Positions 9,199-17,678 of a DNA stretch of 64,000 nucleotides are shown in pieces; position 1 is the first letter of the stretch; every line of letters begins with the position of its first letter. This stretch comes from Amycolatopsis alkalitolerans (GTDB taxonomy: Bacteria; Actinomycetota; Actinomycetes; Mycobacteriales; Pseudonocardiaceae), in contig NZ_VDFW01000005.1 in NCBI RefSeq assembly GCF_006152065.1, positions 62,001 to 126,000 of the forward strand, given 5' to 3'. A program made the translations under genes and the position numbers. The notes beneath the pieces are model-generated. The model was not told the DNA's origin and did not search any database. It was given only the letters and a program-made list of their open reading frames with translations.

Positions 9199-9872
9199 CA
9201 GGTGACGTTGCGGGCGGCGGACAGCAGCGCCGGGTCGATGACCGGGCCGCTCGCCGCGGACTGCTCGTTCCCGCCGTCTGGATGCTGCTGCGACCACTGC
9301 TGCAGTTGCTGGAGGATCTGCCGCCCCTGCTGCGTCGGCCGCACGTCACCGAACGCCGTGCCGATCGAAAGGTCCACCGAAGCGTCCGCGCGCGTGTCCT
9401 TCACCAGTTCGACGCACGGCAGCACGAGGCTGAGCGTGCGAGCGGCGGAGCGTCCGTTGTCCCCGAACCGCAGCTGGCCTTGGCATCCGGCGTCCTGAGC
9501 CGGGTACGCCGGGTCGTTGCCCGGGTCACCGATCTGGGTGAAGCCCAGCTCGCGCAGGCTTTCGGTGGTGATGGTGGCCTGCCCCCGGGACGTGCTCGCG
9601 TTGAGCACCTGGACCGCGATCTTGTCCGGCGGGATGGGCGCGACGTCGTCGAGCGCGGTGTACGTCAAGGGGGTGAAGGTCAGCCCGTCCACCGGCGCCG
9701 GCGCCGGGGTGCAGCGCACGACCTCGTTGATATCGGTTCTGGTCGTGACCGCGCGCACCCATACGACCATCGCGACGAGCCCCAGTATCCCGATGAGAAC
9801 GAGAGCGGGGAGCGGGCGGCGCTTGCGGTAGCCTCGTTTCTTGCGGTTGCCGAAACCGATCCCCGACGCCAC
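9195..9872 (-). CDS. cei: Envelope integrity protein Cei (LytR C-terminal domain)
   Basis: 225 residues: a basic cytoplasmic N-terminus (NRKKRGYRKRR), one transmembrane helix (about 24-42) and an extracytoplasmic LytR_C-type domain (IAVQVLNASTSRGQATITTESLRELGF). It corresponds in position and layout to M. tuberculosis Rv2700 (Cei), needed for envelope integrity and virulence. Four extracytoplasmic Cys residues could form two disulfides. The C-terminus ends in NVTC. Confidence 0.9.
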   Translation of the reverse strand: MASGIGFGNRKKRGYRKRRPLPALVLIGILGLVAMVVWVRAVTTRTDINEVVRCTPAPAPVDGLTFTPLTYTALDDVAPIPPDKIAVQVLNASTSRGQATITTESLRELGFTQIGDPGNDPAYPAQDAGCQGQLRFGDNGRSAARTLSLVLPCVELVKDTRADASVDLSIGTAFGDVRPTQQGRQILQQLQQWSQQHPDGGNEQSAASGPVIDPALLSAARNVTC

Positions 9873-10269
9873 CTGCCCGATCCCTTCCCGATTCCCCCGA
9901 CCGTCCCCCTACACCAGGACCTTCGCTCCTGATCAGCGTAAGCGTTACAGTGCACCACTGCCGACACCACCGTTCGAGTGGGTCGTCGTGTCGCCTCACC
10001 AGGCATTCTGAGGGCACCCGTTCCCCCTGTTGGGTGACGTATGAAGACCTTCGCCTAACACGTTGCGAGCCGGGGTATCTCGTGAGCTACCCTCTGCGGG
10101 CTCCGGCCGTAGTCAGCGGTCTTCCGACCACTCGCCGAAGAGAGACCTGCCTCACTACCGGCCCGGGCACAAACAGGGGCGCTGGAACGTTGTCCAGCGG
10201 CACGAAGGGCTTGCGACGCGCATCGCGGGCCTGGAGACATCAACAAGCTGATCGCAGGGGTGAGGGACA
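9873..10269. other. Intergenic region upstream of DUF4193 and cei
   Basis: 397 bases between divergent starts. TTGCGA about 19 bases before TACCCT (about 10062-10095) could be a promoter for the DUF4193 gene. I see no tRNA or small ORF worth calling. Confidence 0.4.
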
Positions 10270-10578
10270 ATGGCGACCGACTACGACGCTCCGCGCCGCA
10301 GCGAAGCCGACGAGCTGGCCGAAGACTCGTTGGAGGAGCTGAAGGCCAGGCGTAACGAAAACCAGTCCGGTGTCGTGGACGTGGACGAGGACGCGACCGC
10401 GGAGAACTTCGAGCTCCCCGGCGCGGACCTGTCCGGGCTCTCGGGTGAGGACCTGACCGTCAAGGTGGTGCCGAAGCAGGCCGACGAGTTCACCTGCTCG
10501 GTGTGCTTCCTGGTGCACCACCGCAGCCGGCTGGCCGAAGAGCACAACGGCCGGCTGATCTGCCGGGACTGTGCCTGA
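10270..10578 (+). CDS. DUF4193 protein
   Basis: 102 residues with an acidic N-terminal two-thirds and a C-terminal zinc-ribbon-like motif, FTCSVCFLVHHRSRL...LICRDC (CxxC...CxxC). It is the counterpart of M. tuberculosis Rv2699c in the same gene order. It is small and cytoplasmic, conserved across actinobacteria, with unknown function. The paired Cys motifs suggest zinc binding. Confidence 0.93.
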   Translation: MATDYDAPRRSEADELAEDSLEELKARRNENQSGVVDVDEDATAENFELPGADLSGLSGEDLTVKVVPKQADEFTCSVCFLVHHRSRLAEEHNGRLICRDCA

Positions 10579-11088
10579 TCACCGGGTGGCCGGGCTGTCG
10601 CGCAGTAGCCCGGCCACCGCTTCGGGCTTACGAGTACTGAAAATCCAGTAAGGCGTTGGGTCGTCGGGATCCGTCAGGTGGACCCGCACGACCGGGCCGA
10701 TCCAGCCGCGGTGCAGCACGAACGCCGTCGGGTCGAGCTCGGGGCCCAGCGCCTTACGTTTGTGCGCCTTGTCGATGATGTCGACCTGCCCGACGAACTC
10801 CAGCGGCAGGTTCGCCTTGCCGACCACCAGCCGGCTGCCGGTGATGGTGACCCTCGACCGCCCGAGCAGGAACATCCAGCCGGCCATCAGCGGCACCAGG
10901 ATGAGGTAGGGCAGCCACGCCCGTACCCCGGGGTAGCCCATGTGGACCTCCGCGGCCAGCAACCCGGCCGCGATCAGCGGCAGCGGCCAGCCCCACCACG
11001 CCAGGTAGAGCCGTTCGTTATGCCGCTTCTGCTCGGTCCGCGCCGTGCTGTCCACTCCCGCATCGGCCGCGCTTGCGCTCTCGCCCAC
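10579..11088 (-). CDS. DUF3093 membrane protein
   Basis: About 169 residues from a GTG at 11088. Two closely spaced transmembrane helices ([22 protein letters not shown] and [20 protein letters not shown]) precede a C-terminal PH-like cytoplasmic region ([23 protein letters not shown]...). It matches Rv2698 by position and architecture. No Shine-Dalgarno is visible; TACCCT ends 6 bases before the GTG, which suggests a leaderless transcript. The stop abuts that of DUF4193. Confidence 0.88.
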   Translation of the reverse strand: MGESASAADAGVDSTARTEQKRHNERLYLAWWGWPLPLIAAGLLAAEVHMGYPGVRAWLPYLILVPLMAGWMFLLGRSRVTITGSRLVVGKANLPLEFVGQVDIIDKAHKRKALGPELDPTAFVLHRGWIGPVVRVHLTDPDDPTPYWIFSTRKPEAVAGLLRDSPATR

Positions 11089-11094
11089 ATGCCC

Positions 11095-11104
11095 AGGGTA
11101 GTCT
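11095..11104. promoter_or_regulatory. Back-to-back -10 elements for DUF3093 and dut
   Basis: AGGGTAGTCT contains TAGTCT on the plus strand (8 bases before the dut GTG at 11113) and TACCCT on the minus strand (6 bases before the DUF3093 GTG at 11088). Both fit the TANNNT spacing of leaderless genes, and both sit within a 24-base divergent gap. Confidence 0.6.
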
Positions 11105-11112
11105 GGCCGCCC

Positions 11113-11595
11113 GTGTCCATCGTGCAGGTCCTGCTCACCCGGCTCGATCCGGGTGTGCCACTTCCGAATTACGCGCGTCCCGGCGATGCCGGCGCCGATC
11201 TCGTGACCACCGACGACCTCGTGCTGGAGCCCGGTGAGCGGGCCGTCGTCGGCACCGGCGTCGCGATCGCGCTGCCCGAGGGCTACGCCGGTTTCGTGCA
11301 TCCGCGTTCGGGGCTGGCGGCCCGCGCCGGGCTGTCCGTCGTGAACACCCCGGGCACGATCGACGCGGGCTACCGCGGTGAGATCCGGGTATGCCTGATC
11401 AACCACGATCCGCGCGAACGGCTGAAGCTGTCCCGGGGTGACCGGATCGCGCAGCTGGTCATCCAGCGCGTCGAGACGGCCGAGTTCGTGGAGGTCGCCG
11501 AGCTGTCGGCCTCCGAGCGCGGGGCCGGAGGTTACGGATCTACCGGTGGGCATGCCACGCTGGGCGGCGTGGCCGGTGAAGGAGCGAAGAAGTAG
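11113..11595 (+). CDS. dut: dUTP diphosphatase
   Basis: 160 residues. The five dUTPase motifs are visible: DAGADL (motif 1), [14 protein letters not shown] (motif 2), [14 protein letters not shown] (motif 3), [10 protein letters not shown] (motif 4) and the glycine-rich tail [11 protein letters not shown] (motif 5). It is a trimeric cytoplasmic enzyme that converts dUTP to dUMP, keeping uracil out of DNA and supplying dTMP synthesis. Its stop overlaps the DUF3710 start by one base. Confidence 0.97.
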   Translation: MSIVQVLLTRLDPGVPLPNYARPGDAGADLVTTDDLVLEPGERAVVGTGVAIALPEGYAGFVHPRSGLAARAGLSVVNTPGTIDAGYRGEIRVCLINHDPRERLKLSRGDRIAQLVIQRVETAEFVEVAELSASERGAGGYGSTGGHATLGGVAGEGAKK

Positions 11596-12254
11596 TGGGC
11601 ATTTTCGGACGCAAGCGGCGGTCACCCGAGCCGGAACAGAGTCGTGGCCGGCATGCCCTGCCCGAGCCGGACGACCTCGACGAGGACTACGAAGCACCGC
11701 AGCCGGTCGTCACGGACGGGCCGTTCGACGTCGCGGACGCCCCCGAGGACGACGTGCCGCGCATCGACCTGGGCTCGGTGCGGGTGCCGGTGCCGGACGG
11801 TTCGCAGGTCCAGGTGGAGATGGACCCCGCAGCCGGCGGCGTGCGCGCGGTGCACGTGGTCACCCCGCAGGGGCAGATCACGGTGAGCGCCTACGCCGCG
11901 CCGCGCTCGGGCGGGCTGTGGGATGAGGTCGGCGCGGAGCTGACCGAGCAGTTGCGCAACGACGGTGCCAGGGTTTCGCCGGGACAGGGCGAGTGGGGGT
12001 TCGAGCTGTCCGCGCTGATCGGTGACGTAGCGCTGCGGTTCGTCGGCGTCGACGGGCCGCGCTGGATGCTGCGCGGGGTCATCGCCGGGCCGCAGTCGGC
12101 GTCGGCGGAGGCGCCGGGTGTGCTGCGGGACATCGTGCGCGACACGATCGTCGTCCGCGGGGACGCGCCGATGCCGGTGCGCTCACCGCTGCCCGTCACG
12201 CTTCCGGACGCCGTCGCCCAGCACATCGCGGAGCAGCAGGCCCAGCAGGCCTAG
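11595..12254 (+). CDS. DUF3710 protein
   Basis: 219 residues, GTG start overlapping the dut stop by one base. It begins MGIFGRKRRSPEPE and has an acidic, disordered first 55 residues, then a compact domain with GSVRVPVPDGSQVQVEMDP and WMLRGVIAGPQS. It is the equivalent of Rv2696c and translationally coupled to dut. No enzymatic motif seen. Function unknown. Confidence 0.92.
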   Translation: MGIFGRKRRSPEPEQSRGRHALPEPDDLDEDYEAPQPVVTDGPFDVADAPEDDVPRIDLGSVRVPVPDGSQVQVEMDPAAGGVRAVHVVTPQGQITVSAYAAPRSGGLWDEVGAELTEQLRNDGARVSPGQGEWGFELSALIGDVALRFVGVDGPRWMLRGVIAGPQSASAEAPGVLRDIVRDTIVVRGDAPMPVRSPLPVTLPDAVAQHIAEQQAQQA

Positions 12255-12991
12255 CGGCGCGGAGCGCCTCGATCAGGGGTGGTGGTCGGGCGACGGGTGG
12301 GACTGAGGGCTTCGATCGCCGCCCGTCCGAGGGATGCCCGGTCGGTGCCCAGGGCCGTCAGCGTGGTCTCGACGACCGCGGCCCGGGGCATCGTCGCGGC
12401 CCAGGTCCTGGCGACCTCCGCCGGATGGACGGGATCGTCGGTGCAGGCCGCGATCCCGGCCGGAATGTCGAGTTCGCGCAGTTCGTCCAGCGTCGGCGCG
12501 GGATGGTCGGCGGCCACCCGCAGACTCGCCGCCAGCCCGTCGCCATGGCGCCGCCAGGACCTGGCCAGCTCGTCGGCGAGCCATGGCGCGACGCCTTCCA
12601 CCGAAAGCGCCAGTGCCCTTTCGATCCCTTCGGCGTCCACGAGATCCGCAGAGGCCTTCGCGGCCCGTGAGGCGGGAGCGTCTCCCGGCGCGCCGTACCA
12701 GGCGGGCAGCGCCAGCAGCAGGCCCGCACACCGGTCCGGGTTCCGCAGGGCCCATTCGGCCGCGAGATGGGCACCGAACGAGATGCCTCCCACGATCAAG
12801 GGCCCCTGGGCGGCCAGCTCGTCGAGCAGAGTGAGGAAGCCCACTGCGAGCCGATCGCCGGCAGGCGGCCGCGGCGTTATCGCTTCGAGACCGATCTCGG
12901 CCAGCGGACCTGCGAAAACGGCCCGGACGAAAATCTCGTCGGAGCCGGTGCCCGGCAGCAGCACGGCGGGAGCTGCCGGGATAGCGGACAT
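12251..12991 (-). CDS. Alpha/beta-hydrolase-like protein (Rv2695 counterpart)
   Basis: 246 residues from the ATG at 12991. VLLPGTGSDEIFVRAVF resembles the oxyanion loop. GGISFGAHLA carries a G-x-S-x-G nucleophile elbow at about residue 76. A DDPVHP segment and a late histidine are less certain catalytic partners. Its 3' end overlaps the DUF3710 stop by 4 bases in convergent orientation. Substrate unknown. Confidence 0.8.
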   Translation of the reverse strand: MSAIPAAPAVLLPGTGSDEIFVRAVFAGPLAEIGLEAITPRPPAGDRLAVGFLTLLDELAAQGPLIVGGISFGAHLAAEWALRNPDRCAGLLLALPAWYGAPGDAPASRAAKASADLVDAEGIERALALSVEGVAPWLADELARSWRRHGDGLAASLRVAADHPAPTLDELRELDIPAGIAACTDDPVHPAEVARTWAATMPRAAVVETTLTALGTDRASLGRAAIEALSPTRRPTTTPDRGAPRR

Positions 12992-13108
12992 CACGTTGCG
13001 ATCTTGCGGCAAACCGGTTTCCCTTGCCTGGAACGAGCGCAACAACCTTAACGTTGACTAGGTACGGGCCGTTCAAGTCGGGGGCCCCGGACAACAGGAG
13101 CACCGCTT

Positions 13109-13486
13109 ATGTCCGCCAAAGACGGCGGCTACTTCAGCCGGTTGGTTCGCAAGCTGACCAGCGACGTCGACGAGCTCGACGCCGATGATCTCTCCGAAAA
13201 ATCCGAGGCGGTCGGGGCGCAGCGCGCCTGCGACTGCCGTTCTGGTGACGAGGTGACGGTGCTGGGCAGACTCCGCAGTGTAGAGCTGTGCCCGGAGGAC
13301 AAGGCCGCCACTCTACGGGCTGAGTTGTTCGACGGAACGGAAGGCGTGACGCTAGTCTGGCTCGGACGGCGCCGGATCCCGGGCATCGAGCCAGGGAGAA
13401 CGATCAAGGCGCGCGGCCGGATGGCCGAGCGCGACGGTCACAAGGTGCTGTACAACCCGTTCTACGAATTGCAGACGACCTCCTGA
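13109..13486 (+). CDS. OB-fold nucleic-acid-binding domain protein
   Basis: 125 residues. After a helical N-terminus comes an OB-fold: DEVTVLGRLRSVELCPEDKAATLRAELFDGTEGVTLVWLGRRRIPGIEPGRTIKARGR. This resembles the nucleic-acid-binding OB-folds of RecG and DNA polymerase III. It is the counterpart of Rv2694c. AGGAG lies 8 bases before the ATG. It is followed after 15 bases by the DUF3159 gene. Confidence 0.9.
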   Translation: MSAKDGGYFSRLVRKLTSDVDELDADDLSEKSEAVGAQRACDCRSGDEVTVLGRLRSVELCPEDKAATLRAELFDGTEGVTLVWLGRRRIPGIEPGRTIKARGRMAERDGHKVLYNPFYELQTTS

Positions 13487-13501
13487 GTTGGTATCCACAC
13501 T

Positions 13502-14221
13502 GTGACTGAACCCGCCGGCACCGAAGAGAAGACTCCGGACAAACCGGAACCCACGATGCTGGAACAGATGGGTGGGATATCCGGGCTCATCTACTCTTCG
13601 GTGCCGGTCCTGGTGTTCGTACTGGTGAACGCCTTTTTCGGGCTGCAGGCCGGGATCTGGAGCGCGGTCGGCAGCGCGGTCGCGATCACCATCCTGCGGC
13701 TGGTGCGCAAGGAGCCGCTGCAGCCGGCGATCTCCGGGTTCTTCGGGGTGGCCATCGCCGCGTTCATCGCGTACCGCACGGGCTCGGCCAAGGGCTTCTT
13801 CCTGTTCGGCATCTGGGCGAGCCTGGTGTACGGCGCCGCGTTCGTGCTCTCGATCGTGGTGCGCTGGCCGCTCGTCGGGGTCATCTGGAACGCCGTCAAC
13901 GGCACCGGCACCGAATGGCGCCGCGACAAGCCGTCCCGGTTCGGGTACGACTTGGCGACGCTCGCGCTCGCGGTGGTGTTCGGCGCGCGGTTCGTCGTCC
14001 AGCGCTGGCTGTACGACAGCGACCACACCGGCTGGCTGGCCTTCGCGAAGATCGCGATGGGCTACCCGCTGTACGCGCTGGCGTTCCTGGTGGTCATCTG
14101 GGCGGTGCGCCGCTCGGACAAGCGCATCAAGTCGCTGCAGCAGGCGCGCGCCGCAGAAGAGGCGGACACGGAAGCCGCCCTGCGGCTCAAGTACAGCCAG
14201 CGCCCGGGCGAGGCTACGTAG
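13502..14221 (+). CDS. DUF3159 membrane protein
   Basis: 239 residues, GTG start. About six hydrophobic segments lie between residues 30 and 215, including GLIYSSVPVLVFVLVNAFFG and IAMGYPLYALAFLVVIWAV; the C-terminal tail is charged. It is the counterpart of Rv2693c. It is probably co-transcribed with the OB-fold gene. Function unknown; the polytopic architecture suggests an integral membrane role. Confidence 0.9.
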   Translation: MTEPAGTEEKTPDKPEPTMLEQMGGISGLIYSSVPVLVFVLVNAFFGLQAGIWSAVGSAVAITILRLVRKEPLQPAISGFFGVAIAAFIAYRTGSAKGFFLFGIWASLVYGAAFVLSIVVRWPLVGVIWNAVNGTGTEWRRDKPSRFGYDLATLALAVVFGARFVVQRWLYDSDHTGWLAFAKIAMGYPLYALAFLVVIWAVRRSDKRIKSLQQARAAEEADTEAALRLKYSQRPGEAT

Positions 14222-14257
14222 ATCTCATCGTCCTGAACGTAGATCTCGTCGTCAGTA
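14216..14257. repeat. Two-unit 21-bp repeat between DUF3159 and ceoC
   Basis: ACGTAGATCTC occurs at 14216 and 14237, 21 bp apart. In reverse complement the unit reads GAGATCTACGTTC-AGGACGAT, close to the first unit of the 9052 array. It overlaps the last codons of both convergent genes. Confidence 0.8.
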
Positions 14258-14908
14258 GCCGAGGGCGGTGCGGACGTCGGCTTCGACTTCGGCGTTCGCC
14301 ACGAACAGCAGTTCGTCGCCCGGCTCCAGCGGGTCCTCCGGCTGCGGCACGATCACCCGCTCGCCGCGCAGGATCGTCACCAGCGCGGCGTCGCGCGGCA
14401 GCGCGATCTCGCTGACGGGCCGTCCGGCGAGCGGCGTCTCCTCCGGCAGGGTGAGCTCGACGAGGTTCGCGTGGCCCTGCCGGAACGTCATCAGCCGCAC
14501 GAGATCGCCGACGCTCACCGCCTCCTCGACCATCGCGGCGAGCATCCGCGGGGTCGACACCGCGACGTCCACGCCCCACGCGTCGGTGAACAGCCACTCG
14601 TTCGACGGGTCGTTCACCCGCGCCACGACGCGCCGCACCGCGAACTCCGTCTTCGCGAGCAACGCCACGACCACGTTGACCTTGTCGTCCCCGGTCGCGG
14701 CGATCACGACGTCACAGCGCTCGATACCGGAGTCCTCCAGCGTCGAGACCTCGCACGCGTCGCCGAGCACCCAGTCGGCCTGTTCGACGATCTCCGGCTC
14801 GAACTGGGCCGCGGACCGTTCGATCAGCATGACCTGGTGCCCGCCGTCGATGAGCTCGAGAGCGATCGAGCGCCCCACGGCACCCGCACCGGCGATCGCG
14901 ACCCGCAT
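14252..14908 (-). CDS. ceoC: TrkA-type K+ regulatory (RCK) protein CeoC
   Basis: 218 residues. An N-terminal Rossmann RCK_N domain (VAIAGAGAVGRSIALELIDGGHQVMLIE, GxGxxG) is followed by RCK_C (ELTLPEETPLAGRPVSEI...). Such proteins bind NAD(H), ATP or c-di-AMP and gate K+ channels or transporters. It is the counterpart of Rv2692. It overlaps ceoB by one base. No TrkH/TrkG membrane subunit is encoded nearby. Confidence 0.92.
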   Translation of the reverse strand: MRVAIAGAGAVGRSIALELIDGGHQVMLIERSAAQFEPEIVEQADWVLGDACEVSTLEDSGIERCDVVIAATGDDKVNVVVALLAKTEFAVRRVVARVNDPSNEWLFTDAWGVDVAVSTPRMLAAMVEEAVSVGDLVRLMTFRQGHANLVELTLPEETPLAGRPVSEIALPRDAALVTILRGERVIVPQPEDPLEPGDELLFVANAEVEADVRTALGY

Positions 14909-15573
14909 CAGCTTTCCTCCTCTGGGGCCTTGGCGGCGACGCTCGTGACGTCGCTGACCGTCCCGGACCGCGCGGCCACATACACGAGATCGTCAGCCTG
15001 CAGCACCGTCTTGGCGTCCGGCAGCACCGGCGTGCCGAACCGCATGATGAACGCGACACGCGCGCCCGTGGCCTCCTGCAGATCGCGGACGCTGCGCCCG
15101 ACCCAGGCGTCGTGCAGCGGGAGTTGCAGGACGGCCACGTTGCCCGTCGGGTCCCGCCACGCCGAGGCCACCCCCTCCGGCAGGAGGGTACGCAGGAAGC
15201 GGTCGGTGGTCCACGGGACGGTGGCGATTGTCGGGATGCCGAGGCGCTCGTAGACCGCCGCCCGCTTGGGGTCGTAGATCCGGGCCACGACGTGCTCGAC
15301 GCCGAAGGTCTCGCGCGCGACCCGCGCCGAGATGATGTTGGAGTTGTCGCCGCTGGAGACCGCGGCGAAGGCACCCGCTCTCTCGATGCCGGCCTCGATC
15401 AGCACCTCACGGTCGAACCCGACACCGACGATCTGCCGGCCGTGGAACTCCGGGCCGAGGCGCCGGAACGAGTCCGGTGCCTTGTCGATGACCGCGACCT
15501 CGTGGCCGAGACGCTCCAGCGCCGCGGCCAGGGACGCGCCCACCCGGCCGCATCCCATGATCACCACGTGCAC
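14908..15573 (-). CDS. ceoB: TrkA-type K+ regulatory (RCK) protein CeoB
   Basis: 221 residues. HVVIMGCGRVGASLAAALERLGHEVAVIDK is an intact dinucleotide-binding motif with an acidic residue at the end of beta-2, and RCK_C covers about 135-215. It is the counterpart of Rv2691 and forms a two-gene operon with ceoC. It is divergent, across 92 bases, from a KimA-like permease that may be the membrane partner. Confidence 0.92.
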   Translation of the reverse strand: MHVVIMGCGRVGASLAAALERLGHEVAVIDKAPDSFRRLGPEFHGRQIVGVGFDREVLIEAGIERAGAFAAVSSGDNSNIISARVARETFGVEHVVARIYDPKRAAVYERLGIPTIATVPWTTDRFLRTLLPEGVASAWRDPTGNVAVLQLPLHDAWVGRSVRDLQEATGARVAFIMRFGTPVLPDAKTVLQADDLVYVAARSGTVSDVTSVAAKAPEEES

Positions 15574-15653
15574 CCGCTTGCCTCCTGTGCATAGCCCGAA
15601 CAGCGGTTACCCGCGTTACACCAGCGGAGAACCTACCTTGTCCGGACGCAAAG

Positions 15654-15659
15654 TAGTCT
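15654..15659 (+). promoter_or_regulatory. Leaderless-type -10 of the KimA-like gene
   Basis: TAGTCT is followed by 6 bases and the GTG start at 15666. No Shine-Dalgarno sequence is present. Confidence 0.5.
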
Positions 15660-15665
15660 CTCACC

Positions 15666-17678
15666 GTGCCGAAGTTCGCGACCGTGGCAAAAAGGCTGCT
15701 CCTTGGCCGTCCGTTCCGCAGCGACCGGCTGTCCCACACGCTGCTGCCCAAGCGCATCGCGCTGCCGGTGTTCGCCTCCGACCCCATGTCGAGCGTGGCG
15801 TACGCCCCGGAAGAGATCCTGCTCACGCTGTCCGTGGCGGGGCTGAGCGCGTACGCGTTCAGCGTGTGGATCGGCATCGTGGTCGTCGTGGTCATGCTGG
15901 CGGTCGTCGCCTCCTACCGCCAGAACGTGCACGCGTACCCTTCCGGCGGCGGTGACTACGAGGTGGCGACCACGAACCACGGGCGCAGATGGGGGCTGGT
16001 CGTCGCGAGCGCGCTGCTCGTCGACTACATCCTCACCGTCGCGGTCTCGATCTCCTCGGCGGCGGCCAACATCGGCGCGGCCATCCCGTTCGTGTCCACC
16101 CACAAGGTCCTGTTCGCGGTGTCGGCGATCGTGGTGCTCGCCGCGATGAACCTCCGTGGCATCCGCGAGTCGGGGACCGCGTTCGCGATCCCGACCTACG
16201 CCTTCGTGGTCGGCATCGTGTGCATGCTGCTCTACGGCCTGTTCCGGGTGTTTGTGCTCGGCGACACCGTGCGCGCGGAGAGCGCGGGCTTCAGCCTGCC
16301 GGAGAACAGTCAGCACCTGGCCGGGCTCGGCTTCGCGTTCCTGATCCTGCGGGCGTTCTCCTCGGGCAGCGCGGCGCTGACCGGCGTCGAGGCGATCAGC
16401 AACGGCGTGCCCGCCTTCCGCAAGCCGAAGTCGCGCAACGCCGCGACCACGCTGCTGCTGATGGGCGTCATCGCGGTCGTGATGTTCCTCGGCCTGATCA
16501 TCCTCGCCCGGATCAGCCACGCCGTGATCGCCGAGGATCCGGGCCAGCTGATCGGCGCCCCGGCGGGCTACGAGCAGAAGACGCTGGTCGCGCAGCTGGC
16601 GAACGCCGTGTTCGCCGGGTTCCCGCCGGCGACCTGGTACATCATCTTCTTCACCGGGCTGATCCTGGTGCTGGCCGCGAACACCGCGTTCAACGGCTTC
16701 CCGGTGCTGGGCTCGATCCTCGCGCAGGACCGCTACCTGCCGCGCCAGCTGCACACCCGGGGCGACCGGCTGGCCTTCTCCAACGGGATCATCTTCCTGG
16801 CGACCTTCGCGATCGTGCTCGTCGTGGCGTTCGACGCGGAGGTCACGCGGCTGATCCAGCTGTACATCATCGGCGTGTTCGTCTCGTTCGTGCTCAGCCA
16901 GAGCGGGATGATCCGGCACTGGAACCGGCTGCTGCGCACCGAAACCGATCCGGCCGCCCGCCGCCGGATGCGGCGTTCCCAGGCGATCAACACGTTCGGC
17001 CTCATCATGACGAGCGCGGTACTGGTGCTCGTGCTGGTCACCAAGTTCCTGCTCGGCGCGTGGATCGCGATCGCCGCGATGGTGGTGATCTTCGTGCTGA
17101 TGACCGGGATCCGGCGGCACTACGACCGGGTCGCCACCGAGCTTTCCGAAGTGGACCGTTACGACCAGCGCACGCTGCCCTCGCGCAACCACGCGATCGT
17201 GCTGGTGTCGAAGCTGCACCTGCCGACGCTGCGGGCGCTGTCCTACGCCAAGGCGATGCGGCCGGACGCGCTCGAAGCCGTCACGGTCAACGTCGACGAC
17301 GAGGAGACGCGGAGGCTCACCGCGGAATGGGACACGCACGGGTTCAAGGTGCCGCTGAAGGTGCTGGAGTCGCCGTACCGCGAGATCACCAAACCGGTGG
17401 TGGACTACGTGAAACGGGTGCGCGGGGACAATCCGCGCAACGTGGTCACCGTGTTCATCCCGGAGTACGTGGTCGGCCGCTGGTGGGAGCAGCTGCTGCA
17501 CAACCAGAGCGCGTTGCGGCTCAAGGGAAGGCTGCTGTTCCAGCCCGGGGTCGTGGTGGCGAGCGTGCCGTGGCAGCTCGCGTCCTCGCAGGCCGCGGCG
17601 CGCCGGCTGACGCGCTCCCGCCCGGCGGCTGGTGACGTGCGGCGCGGTCTGTACCAGTCGAAGGACCGCGTGCGATGA
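15666..17678 (+). CDS. APC-superfamily permease, KimA-like potassium importer
   Basis: 670 residues. About 12 hydrophobic segments in the first 470 residues are followed by a roughly 190-residue soluble C-terminal domain. The N-terminal half shares features with Bacillus KimA (YdaO), a K+/H+ symporter: FASDPMSSVAYAPEEILL, SYRQNVHAYPSGGGDYEV and LLVDYILTVAVSISSA. KimA is inhibited by c-di-AMP; whether this one is cannot be seen. It is the counterpart of Rv2690c, divergent from ceoB. The ATG of the next gene overlaps its stop. Confidence 0.85.
   Translation: MPKFATVAKRLLLGRPFRSDRLSHTLLPKRIALPVFASDPMSSVAYAPEEILLTLSVAGLSAYAFSVWIGIVVVVVMLAVVASYRQNVHAYPSGGGDYEVATTNHGRRWGLVVASALLVDYILTVAVSISSAAANIGAAIPFVSTHKVLFAVSAIVVLAAMNLRGIRESGTAFAIPTYAFVVGIVCMLLYGLFRVFVLGDTVRAESAGFSLPENSQHLAGLGFAFLILRAFSSGSAALTGVEAISNGVPAFRKPKSRNAATTLLLMGVIAVVMFLGLIILARISHAVIAEDPGQLIGAPAGYEQKTLVAQLANAVFAGFPPATWYIIFFTGLILVLAANTAFNGFPVLGSILAQDRYLPRQLHTRGDRLAFSNGIIFLATFAIVLVVAFDAEVTRLIQLYIIGVFVSFVLSQSGMIRHWNRLLRTETDPAARRRMRRSQAINTFGLIMTSAVLVLVLVTKFLLGAWIAIAAMVVIFVLMTGIRRHYDRVATELSEVDRYDQRTLPSRNHAIVLVSKLHLPTLRALSYAKAMRPDALEAVTVNVDDEETRRLTAEWDTHGFKVPLKVLESPYREITKPVVDYVKRVRGDNPRNVVTVFIPEYVVGRWWEQLLHNQSALRLKGRLLFQPGVVVASVPWQLASSQAAARRLTRSRPAAGDVRRGLYQSKDRVR

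Noticed and set aside
9873-10269. Possible tRNA or riboswitch in the gap upstream of DUF4193
   Set aside because: No cloverleaf arms, CCA end or known aptamer core could be assembled by eye.
15633-17501. 622-codon minus-strand open frame
   Set aside because: It lies opposite the KimA-like permease. The translation is His/Arg/Asp-rich low-complexity sequence with no domain.
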